Source of the DNA: Pandoraea capi
GTDB taxonomy: Bacteria; Pseudomonadota; Gammaproteobacteria; Burkholderiales; Burkholderiaceae
Assembly (NCBI RefSeq): GCF_902459735.1
Contig: NZ_CABPRV010000001.1
Coordinates: 496,001 to 560,000 of the forward strand
Direction: 5' to 3'
Length of the DNA: 64,000 nt
In this document: positions 10,002 through 18,136 of the stretch, in pieces
How positions within the stretch are numbered: the stretch's first letter is position 1
Layout of the letters: each line of letters opens with the position of its first letter
Made by a program: the position numbers and the translations under genes
The notes under the pieces: model-generated
The model's input: the letters and a program-made list of their open reading frames with translations, nothing else
Told to the model about the DNA's origin: nothing
The model's database searches: none

Positions 10002-11306
10002 TTAGGCGTGCCGATGCCCGCCCTCTCTCGCCTCGTGCAGCTCACGCACCTCATGCACCTCTCGCGACAGGCCGAGCGCCGACGCGTACCCCTGCGGATC
10101 GAAGCGCCACGTCAACGCGATCAGCGCGACGTTGATGACGACGAGCCCGATCCACGACGGCAGGAAGCTCCCCGTCGCCGCCACGATCGCGCCGGCCGCA
10201 AACGGGGCGAGCGCCGCGATGCAAAAGCCCACGCCCTGCATGAACGCCGCCAGCGCCGCCGCGTGACGCGGATGCGCGTGATGGTCCAGCGCCAGCACCA
10301 GTCCCAGCGAAAAGGTGCCGCCCAGACCGAATCCGATGCCGCCGATCCACACCCACGGTGCGACGTCCGGCGCGATGACCAGCCCGACGAGACCGCCCAG
10401 CGTCGCCGCGAGCGCCAACGTCAGCCAGCGGCGGCGATCGATGTGAGCGCGCGCAAGCCACGGCAACATCAATGCCGCCGCGACCTGACACGCCGTGAGC
10501 CCGGCGAGCAACGCGCCGCTGTGCGTCGCGCTCATGCCCCGCGCCTGATAGAACGGCGGCAACCACGCGACCATCGTCGTGTAAGCACAGTTGATGAGAC
10601 CAAAGTAGACGGCCAGCGTCCACGCGCGAGGCTTGCGCAACAGCTCGAGCATCGACGGCGCCTTATCTTCGATGCGCGCCGTTGCGGCCTGACATGCCGC
10701 ACGCAGTGCGTCCGCCGTCGCCGGTGTTGTGGGTGTCGCCAGGGTTGCGGCCGAAGCCGCCGCGCGCGCGAACGGCGCGCGCCACCACGCGAACGCGGCC
10801 AGACCGACGACGGCCAGCCACATTCCCAACCCCGCGCGCCAGTCGCCCGCCTCGGCGGCCATCCACGGACTCGCGGCGGCCCCGAGGCCGCCGCCGCCCA
10901 TGAGCGCCGCTGAGTACAGCCCCATCATCGACGTCATGCGCGCGGCGCTGTAGTTCGCTTTCACCACGCCGGGCAACAACGCCTGAATGATGGCGATGCC
11001 GGCGCCCGACACCAGCGCCGTCGCGATCATCGTGACGGTATCGTCTGCCACGAACCTTGCACCGCACGCCAGCGCCAGCGCGGCCAGTCCGAGCAGCACA
11101 CCGCTTCGCTCACCGAAGCGCCGCGTCAGCCCGCTCGCGGCGAACGCGCCCGCCCCCATCGCCAGCACGGGCAACGACGTGAGCAAGGCGGCGACGGGAT
11201 AGCTCATGCCCGTCGCCCCGCGAATCTGCGGCAGCAGCGGGCTGATGGAGGTGAGCGTCGGGCGCAGCGTAAGCCCCACCGCGACGATGGCCAGCCAAAG
11301 CGTCAT
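10002..11306 (-). CDS. MFS transporter, CynX/NimT-like
   Basis: 434-aa major facilitator carrier of the CynX/NimT type. The start ATG at 11306 overlaps the deaminase stop as ATGA; the frame runs further up, but only as a shadow of that gene. Seen: MTLWLAIVAVGLTLRPTLTSISPLLPQIR at the N-terminus (the family's RP..S.GP-like first-helix motif), about twelve helices and a central cytosolic loop. The C-terminus ends in a His/Glu/Arg-rich tail (REVHEVRELHEAREGGHRHA), unusual and possibly metal-binding. It is the last gene of the operon DUF3311-symporter-deaminase-MFS, and so probably moves a substrate or product of the deaminase. Between it and the hydrolase lie 295 bases (9707-10001) with nothing I can name. 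Confidence 0.88.
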   Translation of the reverse strand: MTLWLAIVAVGLTLRPTLTSISPLLPQIRGATGMSYPVAALLTSLPVLAMGAGAFAASGLTRRFGERSGVLLGLAALALACGARFVADDTVTMIATALVSGAGIAIIQALLPGVVKANYSAARMTSMMGLYSAALMGGGGLGAAASPWMAAEAGDWRAGLGMWLAVVGLAAFAWWRAPFARAAASAATLATPTTPATADALRAACQAATARIEDKAPSMLELLRKPRAWTLAVYFGLINCAYTTMVAWLPPFYQARGMSATHSGALLAGLTACQVAAALMLPWLARAHIDRRRWLTLALAATLGGLVGLVIAPDVAPWVWIGGIGFGLGGTFSLGLVLALDHHAHPRHAAALAAFMQGVGFCIAALAPFAAGAIVAATGSFLPSWIGLVVINVALIALTWRFDPQGYASALGLSREVHEVRELHEAREGGHRHA

Positions 11307-12520
11307 ACCGCCACGCCCTCGCTCACCACCACGTAACCGTTCGCGACAACCCAACGGCGCGGCGCACGGGTGACGATCGCCTGCGCCGCGTTCCGGGCAT
11401 CGGCCAGCACGAGGTCGGCGCGAGCGCCGACGTGAAGCCCGTAGTCCTCGAACCAGCACGCACGCGCGCCCTGATGCGTGACGCAATCGAGCGCGATGTC
11501 GAGTTCGTCGTCGCGCCGCAGGTTGTAGCGCAGACCGATCATCATCGCGCGCTCGAGCATGTCGGGCGAGCCGTAGGGCGTCCACGTATCGCGAATGCCG
11601 TCGTTGCCGCCGGCGAGCGGCACCCCGGCACGACGGCAGGCCATGAGCGGCGGCACGATACGCGACGGCGGCGCCGTCGTGATGAGCGCCACCCCGGCAT
11701 CCGCCAGACGCGCCAGCAACGCGTCGGCACGCGCGGCATCGAGTTCGCCCAGGCAGAAGGCGTGCGACACCACCACCTTGCCCTGCATGCCGAGCGCCGC
11801 AATGCGCTCCAGCATCAACTCGAACGAGAACACGCCCATCTCGCCCGGTTCGTGCAGATGGATGTCGACGGGACAGCCGTGCTTGTCGGCGAGCGAGAAC
11901 ATGGCGTCGAGCGACGCCTTCGGATCGCGGTCGATGGCGCAGGGATCCAGCCACCCGAGCACGTCCGCCCCACGGGCGAGCGACGCGTCGAGCAGTTCCA
12001 CGGTGCCCGCGCGATCGAGCACACCCGACTGCGGGAACGCCACGATCTGCATGTCGAGCCGGTCGGCCAGCGTCTCACGCGTGGCGAGCACGCCGTCGAG
12101 ATGCCGCAAGCCCGCATCCGTGTCGATGTCGACGTGCGTACGCAGTCGCGTGGTGCCTGCCGCGAGGAACGCGCGACCGAGCGCCAGCGACGCCGCCCCC
12201 GCATCGTGCCCGCTGGCCGCGCGCCACGCGCGCTCGTTGTCGATCCGGTCGATGAGCCGCGAGCCGCACTCGTTCACGTACCACGGCATGCCCCACGTGG
12301 TCTTGTCGAGGTGCGTGTGCGATTCGACGAAGCCCGGCATGAGCAGCGCCCCGCCTGCGTCGATGCGATGCACGGCACCGTCAGCACCATCAACACCATC
12401 GGCCGCCGCCGGATACGGCGGTAGCGCCGATCCGATGGCCGCGATCTTGCCCTGCTCGACACGCACGTCGACCGGCGAACCGTCCAGCCCCCGTGCGTTG
12501 CGAATTTCCAGTGTTGTCAT
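11303..12520 (-). CDS. Cytosine-deaminase-like amidohydrolase
   Basis: 405-aa amidohydrolase superfamily member close to CodA. The metal and catalytic residues line up: HTHLD near the N-terminus, DIHLHE (His and Glu three apart, as in CodA HxxE), VSHAF (His), and GGNDGIRDTW (Asp). The expected reaction is hydrolytic deamination of a pyrimidine or a related ring. Substrate pockets vary widely in this group (cytosine, isocytosine, creatinine-like and triazine rings), so the substrate is open. ATGA overlaps at both ends couple it to the symporter before it and the MFS after it, so it is the enzymatic core of an uptake-and-use operon. Confidence 0.85.
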   Translation of the reverse strand: MTTLEIRNARGLDGSPVDVRVEQGKIAAIGSALPPYPAAADGVDGADGAVHRIDAGGALLMPGFVESHTHLDKTTWGMPWYVNECGSRLIDRIDNERAWRAASGHDAGAASLALGRAFLAAGTTRLRTHVDIDTDAGLRHLDGVLATRETLADRLDMQIVAFPQSGVLDRAGTVELLDASLARGADVLGWLDPCAIDRDPKASLDAMFSLADKHGCPVDIHLHEPGEMGVFSFELMLERIAALGMQGKVVVSHAFCLGELDAARADALLARLADAGVALITTAPPSRIVPPLMACRRAGVPLAGGNDGIRDTWTPYGSPDMLERAMMIGLRYNLRRDDELDIALDCVTHQGARACWFEDYGLHVGARADLVLADARNAAQAIVTRAPRRWVVANGYVVVSEGVAV

Positions 12521-13992
12521 ACTTTCCTCAAGATTCCGGCTTCCACGTTGCGCGAACGGGTGAGCGCGCTCACCGCCACGAACGTCACCGCATTGACCGC
12601 CAGCGCGACCAGTCCCATGTTGATCGACGCCACAGTATCCGACGCGCCCGGCATCAACGTGCGAAGGTTGACGTCGAACCCGACGGCGGCGAGCAGCACG
12701 AGCGCACCGGCGCCGATGCCCGCGAACGCGCCGTACTTGTTACCGAACGGACGCGGCAGCAGACTCGCCACGAACGACGGGAACAACTGCGTGAGCAGAC
12801 TAGACGCGAACAACGCCAGCGCCACGAACGTCGCACCGCCGCGCAGCACGAAGAACACCGCGACCAGCCCGAACAGCGGCAACACACGCTTGGCGAGCTT
12901 GCCGACGAACGCTTCGCTCGCATGCGGCGCGAAGCCGTCGCGATAGATGTTCTTCGCGATCAGCGTCGATGCGTTGAGCAAGATCATCGAACCGGGCACC
13001 AACGCGGTCAACACCCCCACGCCGCCGATCACGCCGACGAACCAGGGCGAGAACGTCTGCTTGACGATGCGCAGCAGCGCCAGATCCGAATCGGCGCCGG
13101 AGAGCCCCGGCACTTGCAGAATCGCCGCAAAGCCGACGAAGAACATGAAGGCGATGACCATCTGATACAGCGGCATCAGGATCGTGTTCTTGCGCACCGC
13201 ACTCTCGGTCTTCGCCGCATACACCGACGTAAAGACGTACGGGTACAGGTAGTAGCCGAGCGACGTGAGCAGGATCGTCGAGTTGTACCAGGACAGGGTG
13301 AGCCCGCTCGTGGGCATTTCCAGGAAGCCCGGACGCGCCGCCTCGATGCGGTCGAACATCTCGCCGAAACCGCCGAAGTAATGCAGCGGCAGGTAGATGC
13401 CGAGGAACACGGCGATCACGAGAATCAGAATGTCCTTGTAGATCGCAATGCTTGCGGAACCGTGGATGCCCGACACCGTGATGTAGACCACCATCGCGAT
13501 CGCTCCGCACCAGATCGCGACCGATGGCGGGATCGTGCCGTACGACGCCTCGGACACGATGATGCCCAGCCCGCGCAACTGGATGATGAGCAGCGCGCTC
13601 ATGCCCAGCACGGCGACCAGCGAGACCACCACCCCCAGCGCGCGCGAGTGGTATGCCGTGGCGAAGAAGTCGGAGAACGACACGCAGTGGTGCTTCGTCG
13701 CATGACGCCACGCCGCAGGCAACATCCAGTAACCGAGCAGATACGCGAGGGCGCCGTAAGCGAGGATGTAGAACGCGGGCGGCCCCTTGCTGTAGGCCCA
13801 TCCGCTCGCCCCCAGGAATGTGAAGGTCGAGAAGGCCTCGCCCGCCATCAGCAGGAAGACGAGCAGCGTGCCGAAGCCGCGTCCGCCCACGGCCCATTGT
13901 TCGAGGCTCATGGTGCGACCGCGTCGTGCGCGCAAGCCCACGAAAATCGCGAAAGCGAGAAATGCCGCGATGACGGCGAGCGCGGCGTTCAT
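12517..13992 (-). CDS. Sodium:solute symporter, MctP-like
   Basis: 491-aa sodium:solute symporter (SSS family) with about 13 membrane segments. The start ATG 13992 overlaps the DUF3311 stop as ATGA. Motifs: SLEQWAVGGRGFGTLLVFLLMAGEAFSTFTFLG near the N-terminus and GASGWAYSKGPPAFYILAYG, as in the monocarboxylate/solute permease branch that often has a DUF3311 partner. The substrate is not readable from sequence; the deaminase next to it suggests a pyrimidine-like or N-heterocyclic compound, which would be unusual for this branch. Confidence 0.88.
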   Translation of the reverse strand: MNAALAVIAAFLAFAIFVGLRARRGRTMSLEQWAVGGRGFGTLLVFLLMAGEAFSTFTFLGASGWAYSKGPPAFYILAYGALAYLLGYWMLPAAWRHATKHHCVSFSDFFATAYHSRALGVVVSLVAVLGMSALLIIQLRGLGIIVSEASYGTIPPSVAIWCGAIAMVVYITVSGIHGSASIAIYKDILILVIAVFLGIYLPLHYFGGFGEMFDRIEAARPGFLEMPTSGLTLSWYNSTILLTSLGYYLYPYVFTSVYAAKTESAVRKNTILMPLYQMVIAFMFFVGFAAILQVPGLSGADSDLALLRIVKQTFSPWFVGVIGGVGVLTALVPGSMILLNASTLIAKNIYRDGFAPHASEAFVGKLAKRVLPLFGLVAVFFVLRGGATFVALALFASSLLTQLFPSFVASLLPRPFGNKYGAFAGIGAGALVLLAAVGFDVNLRTLMPGASDTVASINMGLVALAVNAVTFVAVSALTRSRNVEAGILRKV

Positions 13993-14246
13993 GATGCGGC
14001 TCCGTCGTGATCGCGACGACCGGCGTCGGCAACATCGGCTGCCAACGCCTGACGGCGGGCGGCGTCGCGCGACCCGTCGAAACGGAACATCACGACCATG
14101 ACCAGCGACGTGAGCAGCAACCAGACGATGTTCCACGTCATCAGAAAAGGCAGCCCGGCCAGCCGGGTACCCACGTGTTCGGCAAGCCAGCCGCCGCTAT
14201 AGAAGGCCGCGACGGGAAGCGCGGCCAGGCAATGTACAGGTTTCAT
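13989..14246 (-). CDS. DUF3311 small membrane partner of the symporter
   Basis: 85-aa membrane protein with two hydrophobic segments (CLAALPVAAFYSGGWL and MTWNIVWLLLTSLVMVVMF), typical of DUF3311 proteins encoded just before SSS symporters and thought to be their accessory subunits. The start ATG 14246 has CTGGAG five bases upstream. The C-terminal tail is charged and cytosolic. It is first gene of the four-gene operon; its stop overlaps the symporter start as ATGA. Confidence 0.82.
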   Translation of the reverse strand: MKPVHCLAALPVAAFYSGGWLAEHVGTRLAGLPFLMTWNIVWLLLTSLVMVVMFRFDGSRDAARRQALAADVADAGRRDHDGAAS

Positions 14247-14426
14247 GACGTCTCCAGACCCAAAGGGATTCACAGGGCAGTCACGCGTTGTCGCGCTGTC
14301 GTTCGCATCGGGTGATGCGCGCAAGGCAGTCGGCAATCGCGGCAGCCCGATGGTTTCGTCCATTTCGCGAGCAGTCGACGCGGTGGCATGTCATCTCGAA
14401 TTGCCATATCATCAACCAAATAACGC

Positions 14427-14444
14427 AAAATGGTTAACCATTTT
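14427..14444. promoter_or_regulatory. perfect palindrome, likely GntR operator
   Basis: Perfect 18-bp palindrome AAAATGGTTAACCATTTT; the core TGGTTAACCA fits the TNGT...ACNA pattern bound by FadR-type GntR regulators. A related half-site, TTGACCAT, follows at 14447-14454. It lies in the 427-base gap between the DUF3311 start and the GntR gene. A second perfect palindrome, CGGATCGCGATCCG (14639-14652), sits just before the gntR ribosome site. Confidence 0.7.
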
Positions 14445-14673
14445 TGTTGACCATTATCGGTAACGATTTGCCGAAATGCAAGGTCGCGAGCGCCGACGGG
14501 CCGAAATCGAGGGTTTCCGATACCTTCGATCGGCCAGACATCATGGGAGGGTGCAACCCTGACGGTGAACGCGAGGGCGCAGGTACAATGCGCCCCACAC
14601 CCGCGCGATCACGCACAATCAAGCACGATCGCTCACGACGGATCGCGATCCGCGTATTTCCAGGAGAACCGGC

Positions 14674-15459
14674 TTGAGCCGCACCGCAGCACCGCCCTCG
14701 CCTTCGTCCCCGCCCGCCACCGCCGCTTCGACTGCCATGTCGGCTGACGACGACAGTACGCCGGGCAGCGCCGGCCAGCAGATCGAAGCGCGCGTCTACG
14801 CCGCGATCTCGCAGGCGTTGCTCTCGGGCAAGCTCCGGCCGGGCATGCCGCTGCGTGAACGGAATCTGGCGCAGGCGTTCGACTGCACGCGCGGCGCGGT
14901 GCGCAAGGTGCTCGCGCGGCTCGGCTTCGAAGGCAAGCTGGTGCTCGAACCCAATCGCGGCGCGTTCGTGCCGCAGCCGTCGCTCGAAGACATTCGTCAG
15001 ACGTACCGTGCGCGGCGCGTGCTGGAGACCGGGGTGATCGCGAGCATCTGCGGCAGGCTGGGCGACGCGCAACTCGCGGCGCTCGACGCCCACGTGGCGA
15101 CCGAAGCCCGCTCGCATGCCGACGGCACGCACGAGCGCTCCATCCAGCTCGCGGGCGAATTCCATCTGAAGTTGATCGGCATGGCCGATAGCGCCGAACT
15201 CGATGCGTTCGCGCGTGCGCTCGTCGCCAAGACAGAGCTATATAAAGCGCTGTACGACCCGGCCGAGTTCATGCACTGCGCGCCGACCGAACACGCGCAG
15301 CTCGTGGGGCAATTGCGCGACGGCAAGACCGACGCGGCGATTGCGCTCGCGACGGCGCATCTCGACGAGCTCGAAACCCGTGTGCTGACGCGTGCGGCGG
15401 CGGCCGAGACGCCGGACTTCCGCGCCATCTTCGCCGAGGCGTTTGCGGGAGGTGCATGA
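14674..15459 (+). CDS. GntR/FadR family regulator (FCD domain)
   Basis: 261-aa GntR regulator. The winged helix-turn-helix spans about residues 38-100 (IEARVYAAISQALLSGKLRPGMPLRERNLAQAF..RGAVRKVLARL), followed by an all-helical FCD effector domain. The start is an uncommon TTG at 14674, supported by AGGAG seven bases upstream; an ATG at 14737 has no such site. Facing the transporter/deaminase operon with a perfect palindrome between them, it is the likely local regulator, with the operon substrate as inducer. Confidence 0.9.
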   Translation: MSRTAAPPSPSSPPATAASTAMSADDDSTPGSAGQQIEARVYAAISQALLSGKLRPGMPLRERNLAQAFDCTRGAVRKVLARLGFEGKLVLEPNRGAFVPQPSLEDIRQTYRARRVLETGVIASICGRLGDAQLAALDAHVATEARSHADGTHERSIQLAGEFHLKLIGMADSAELDAFARALVAKTELYKALYDPAEFMHCAPTEHAQLVGQLRDGKTDAAIALATAHLDELETRVLTRAAAAETPDFRAIFAEAFAGGA

Positions 15460-15579
15460 GGCGAATGCCCAAATCGGGGTATATTGCGCCTGATCGCGAG
15501 GAGCCCACGGCCCGCATGCCAATCCCGCCCCCCGCTTGAGTACGAAGCCATTACGAAGCACGAAGCCCGAAGGAAGCCC

Positions 15580-16881
15580 ATGTCCCATCTGGTAGTCCAT
15601 GGCGGCCAGCCGCTGCGCGGCCGCATCACCCCCTCCGCCAACAAGAACGCCGTCCTCCCGGTGCTGTGCGCCACGCTGCTGACCGATCAGCCCGTGCGCC
15701 TCATCGGCGTGCCCGAGATCACCGATGTCCGCAAGATCCTCGACATCTTTCGTCAGCTCGGCAGCGATGTCAGCGTCGATTTCGACGCCGGCATCCTGGA
15801 CGTCCATCACCTGAACACCCGATTCGACCCGCGCACCGACCATCTGCCCGAGGAGATGCGCTCGTCGATCATGCTCGTGCCGCCGCTGCTCGCGCGGTTC
15901 GGCGTCGCGCGCATCGAAGACAACATCAAGGGCTGCACGCTCGGCGTGCGCGAGATCGATCCGCACATCGAAGTGCTGCGCCATTTCGGCGGACGTGTCG
16001 AGCGCACCGCCGGCTCGCTGCTGATCCACGCGGACGAAGCACGCCCGGCCATCCATCACTGGCTCGATTACGCGTCGGTGACCACCACGGAAAACTTCGT
16101 GCTGTGCGCGGCGACCGCCAACGGACGCTCGCAGTTGAACAACGCCGCGTCCGAGCCGCACGTCCAGGAGTTCTGCCGTTTCATGCAGATGCTCGGCGTG
16201 CCGATCGAAGGCGTGGGGACGTCGCAGCTCGCCATTGAAGGTGTCGAGCGCTTCGGCGGGGGCGAATTCCGCTTCGCCGAGGATTTCCACGAGATCACCA
16301 CGTTCCTGGCGCTGGGCGCGATCACGGGCGGCGAGATCACCGTCAAGAACTCGGCGCCGGAGCAGTTCCCGCTGATCGACCGTACGTTCGCGAAGTTCGG
16401 CATCAAGGTCGAGCACCGCGACGGCTGGTCGACGGCGACCGCGCAAGGCAAGCTCAAGGTGCAGGCGCCGTTCACGCAGAACATTCTGACGAAGGTGGAA
16501 GCGGCGCCGTGGCCGTATTTCCCGGTGGACCTGCTGCCGATCTTCATCGCGCTGGGCGTGAAGGCCGAAGGCAGCGCCATGTTCTGGAACAAGGTCTATG
16601 ACGGCGCGATGGGCTGGTCGACGGAGTTGTCGAAGTTCGGCGCACACGTGTTCCAGTCGGACCCGCACCGTCTGATCACGTTCGGTGGCGTGCCGCTCTC
16701 GCCGGCGGTCGTCGAGAGCCCGTACATCATTCGCGTGGCGATCGCCTTGCTGATGGTGGCCGCGAGCATCGACGGACAGTCGACCATCAAGAACGCGCTG
16801 CCGATCCGTCGTGCGCATCCGCGCTTCGTCGAGAATCTCTGCTCGGTCGGCGCGAACGTCGTCTGGACGAACCCGGAGTAA
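15580..16881 (+). CDS. murA: MurA-type enolpyruvyl transferase, probable second copy
   Basis: 433-aa UDP-N-acetylglucosamine 1-carboxyvinyltransferase family protein; MurA joins enolpyruvate to UDP-GlcNAc in the first step of cell-wall precursor synthesis. The start is ATG 15580 with AAGGA six bases upstream. Key residues are kept: Lys22-Asn23 (SANKNAVLP), the fosfomycin-target Cys119 (KGCTLG), Asp in YFPVDLLPIF, and Arg in YIIRVAIAL. The surroundings differ from housekeeping MurA: FPVDLLPIFIALG where FPTDMQAQ is usual, and VREIDPHIEVL where ARPVDLH is usual. It is not in a cell-wall or hisG cluster. I infer a divergent paralogue, perhaps with a modified role or altered fosfomycin response. 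Confidence 0.85.
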   Translation: MSHLVVHGGQPLRGRITPSANKNAVLPVLCATLLTDQPVRLIGVPEITDVRKILDIFRQLGSDVSVDFDAGILDVHHLNTRFDPRTDHLPEEMRSSIMLVPPLLARFGVARIEDNIKGCTLGVREIDPHIEVLRHFGGRVERTAGSLLIHADEARPAIHHWLDYASVTTTENFVLCAATANGRSQLNNAASEPHVQEFCRFMQMLGVPIEGVGTSQLAIEGVERFGGGEFRFAEDFHEITTFLALGAITGGEITVKNSAPEQFPLIDRTFAKFGIKVEHRDGWSTATAQGKLKVQAPFTQNILTKVEAAPWPYFPVDLLPIFIALGVKAEGSAMFWNKVYDGAMGWSTELSKFGAHVFQSDPHRLITFGGVPLSPAVVESPYIIRVAIALLMVAASIDGQSTIKNALPIRRAHPRFVENLCSVGANVVWTNPE

Positions 16882-16934
16882 CTGGCGTCGCTGCGGCGGC
16901 GTCGAGATCTTCGATGTCTTTGAAGTCGTACGAT

Positions 16935-16956
16935 CCGGCCCCCCCGGGGGGGCCGG
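16935..16956. repeat. 22-bp perfect GC palindrome
   Basis: CCGG, seven C, seven G, CCGG: perfect self-complementary sequence with no loop, about 55 bases after the murA-like stop. No U-run follows, so it is not a standard terminator. The rest of the 295-base gap (16882-17176) shows nothing else I can name. Confidence 0.75.
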
Positions 16957-17176
16957 GCTCGCGCTGCGGCACCCCTGACGGCAGACGACCCCCCGATCAC
17001 CTACACGCCGGTCGTCGCCGCTGCGAACCCGACGGTTGACCTTACCTGAGCCGATCCGGCACGCGCTTGCCGCACCTTTGCCCGACGGCATCCCACGTTT
17101 GCCTGACGGAAAATTATTTCCCGCCCACCGGCATTCGCACCGAATTGACGCAGCGTGTCCGGGCGAATGTGAAAGA

Positions 17177-18136
17177 ATGACGACCATCATGAGCGATCGT
17201 CACCTGCCCCCGCAGTCGTTTGCCGCCTCCGCCGCCCCCACCGCGACGTCGTCTCGTCCGGCAGGCGCATGGCCCGCCTCGCCCCATGCCCGGCAGTTGT
17301 CGGGCGTGCGTGTGCTCGTGGTCGACGACAATCAGGAAGACCGCATGCTGCTCATGGACTTCCTCAGTCAGCAGGGCTGCCGGGTCTACATCGCGCAAGA
17401 CGGTCGCGACGGCTACACCAAGGCCCGCACGGTGCAGCCCGATCTCATCCTCATGGATATCCGCATGCCGGTCTGCGACGGCCTCGGCGCGTGCCGTCTG
17501 CTCAAGGCGGACCCGGGCACCCGCCACATCCCGCTGATCTTTCTGACGGCGGCCGCCCTGCCCGGCGAACGTGTTGCAGGACTGACGGCCGGTGCGGTCG
17601 ATTACATCGCCAAACCGTACGACTTCGAAGAAGTGCGGCTGCGGCTGTCGATCCATCTCAAGGCGACGACGCCCTCGCCCGCTCAGGCGACGTCCGATCC
17701 CGGCAGCGAGGGTACGAGACTCACGCCGCTGCCCGTGCAGGCGCATACACTCGACGCCGTGCTGTTTCGGGCGACGCGCGCCTTGCTGCTCGATCAATTG
17801 AGCACGACGCCCGAACTTGCCGGACTGGCAAGCGCCGTGGGCACGAACACGCGGCGCCTCAATCTGGCGTTCCGGCGCTGCGTCGGCGTCACGGTCTTCG
17901 ACTTCCTGCGCGAAGAACGCATGAAGGAAGCGCGACGCCTGCTCTCGGAGACGTCGCTCGACGTGCAGGACATTGCAGCGGCCGTGGGCTTTGCCAGCGC
18001 GGCCAATTTCGCGACGGCCTTCCGCGAGCGCTTCGGCATGCCGCCCAGCGGCTTTCGCGAGCAGGGCGCGCAGACCTATCTCGCGTCCGACGGTACTGAC
18101 GGTGCCGACACCCCGCCCATGCCGTCCACGCCATGA
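17177..18136 (+). CDS. Response regulator, REC plus AraC-type DNA-binding domain
   Basis: About 319-aa response regulator. The receiver domain (about 48-165) has the acidic pocket VVDDNQED, the phosphorylation Asp94 in LILMDIRMP, and Lys in IAKPYDF. The C-terminal AraC helix-turn-helix pair (about 215-305) reads LAGLASAVGTNTRRLNLAFRR and IAAAVGFASAANFATAFRERFGMPPSGFR. The start is uncertain: ATG 17177 or 17189, both with weak ribosome sites. The stop overlaps the kinase start as ATGA, so the two are made together. Targets are unknown; the murA-like gene upstream is one candidate. Confidence 0.88.
   Translation: MTTIMSDRHLPPQSFAASAAPTATSSRPAGAWPASPHARQLSGVRVLVVDDNQEDRMLLMDFLSQQGCRVYIAQDGRDGYTKARTVQPDLILMDIRMPVCDGLGACRLLKADPGTRHIPLIFLTAAALPGERVAGLTAGAVDYIAKPYDFEEVRLRLSIHLKATTPSPAQATSDPGSEGTRLTPLPVQAHTLDAVLFRATRALLLDQLSTTPELAGLASAVGTNTRRLNLAFRRCVGVTVFDFLREERMKEARRLLSETSLDVQDIAAAVGFASAANFATAFRERFGMPPSGFREQGAQTYLASDGTDGADTPPMPSTP

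Noticed and set aside
11307-11954. Upstream extension of the MFS frame by over 200 codons
   Set aside because: It overlaps the deaminase gene in another frame, has Arg-rich nonsense composition, and the true start is fixed by the ATGA overlap and the membrane-helix start at 11306.
15238-17190. 650-codon minus-strand open frame opposite the murA-like gene
   Set aside because: Composition typical of GC-rich antisense; the plus strand has the intact MurA fold and active-site residues.
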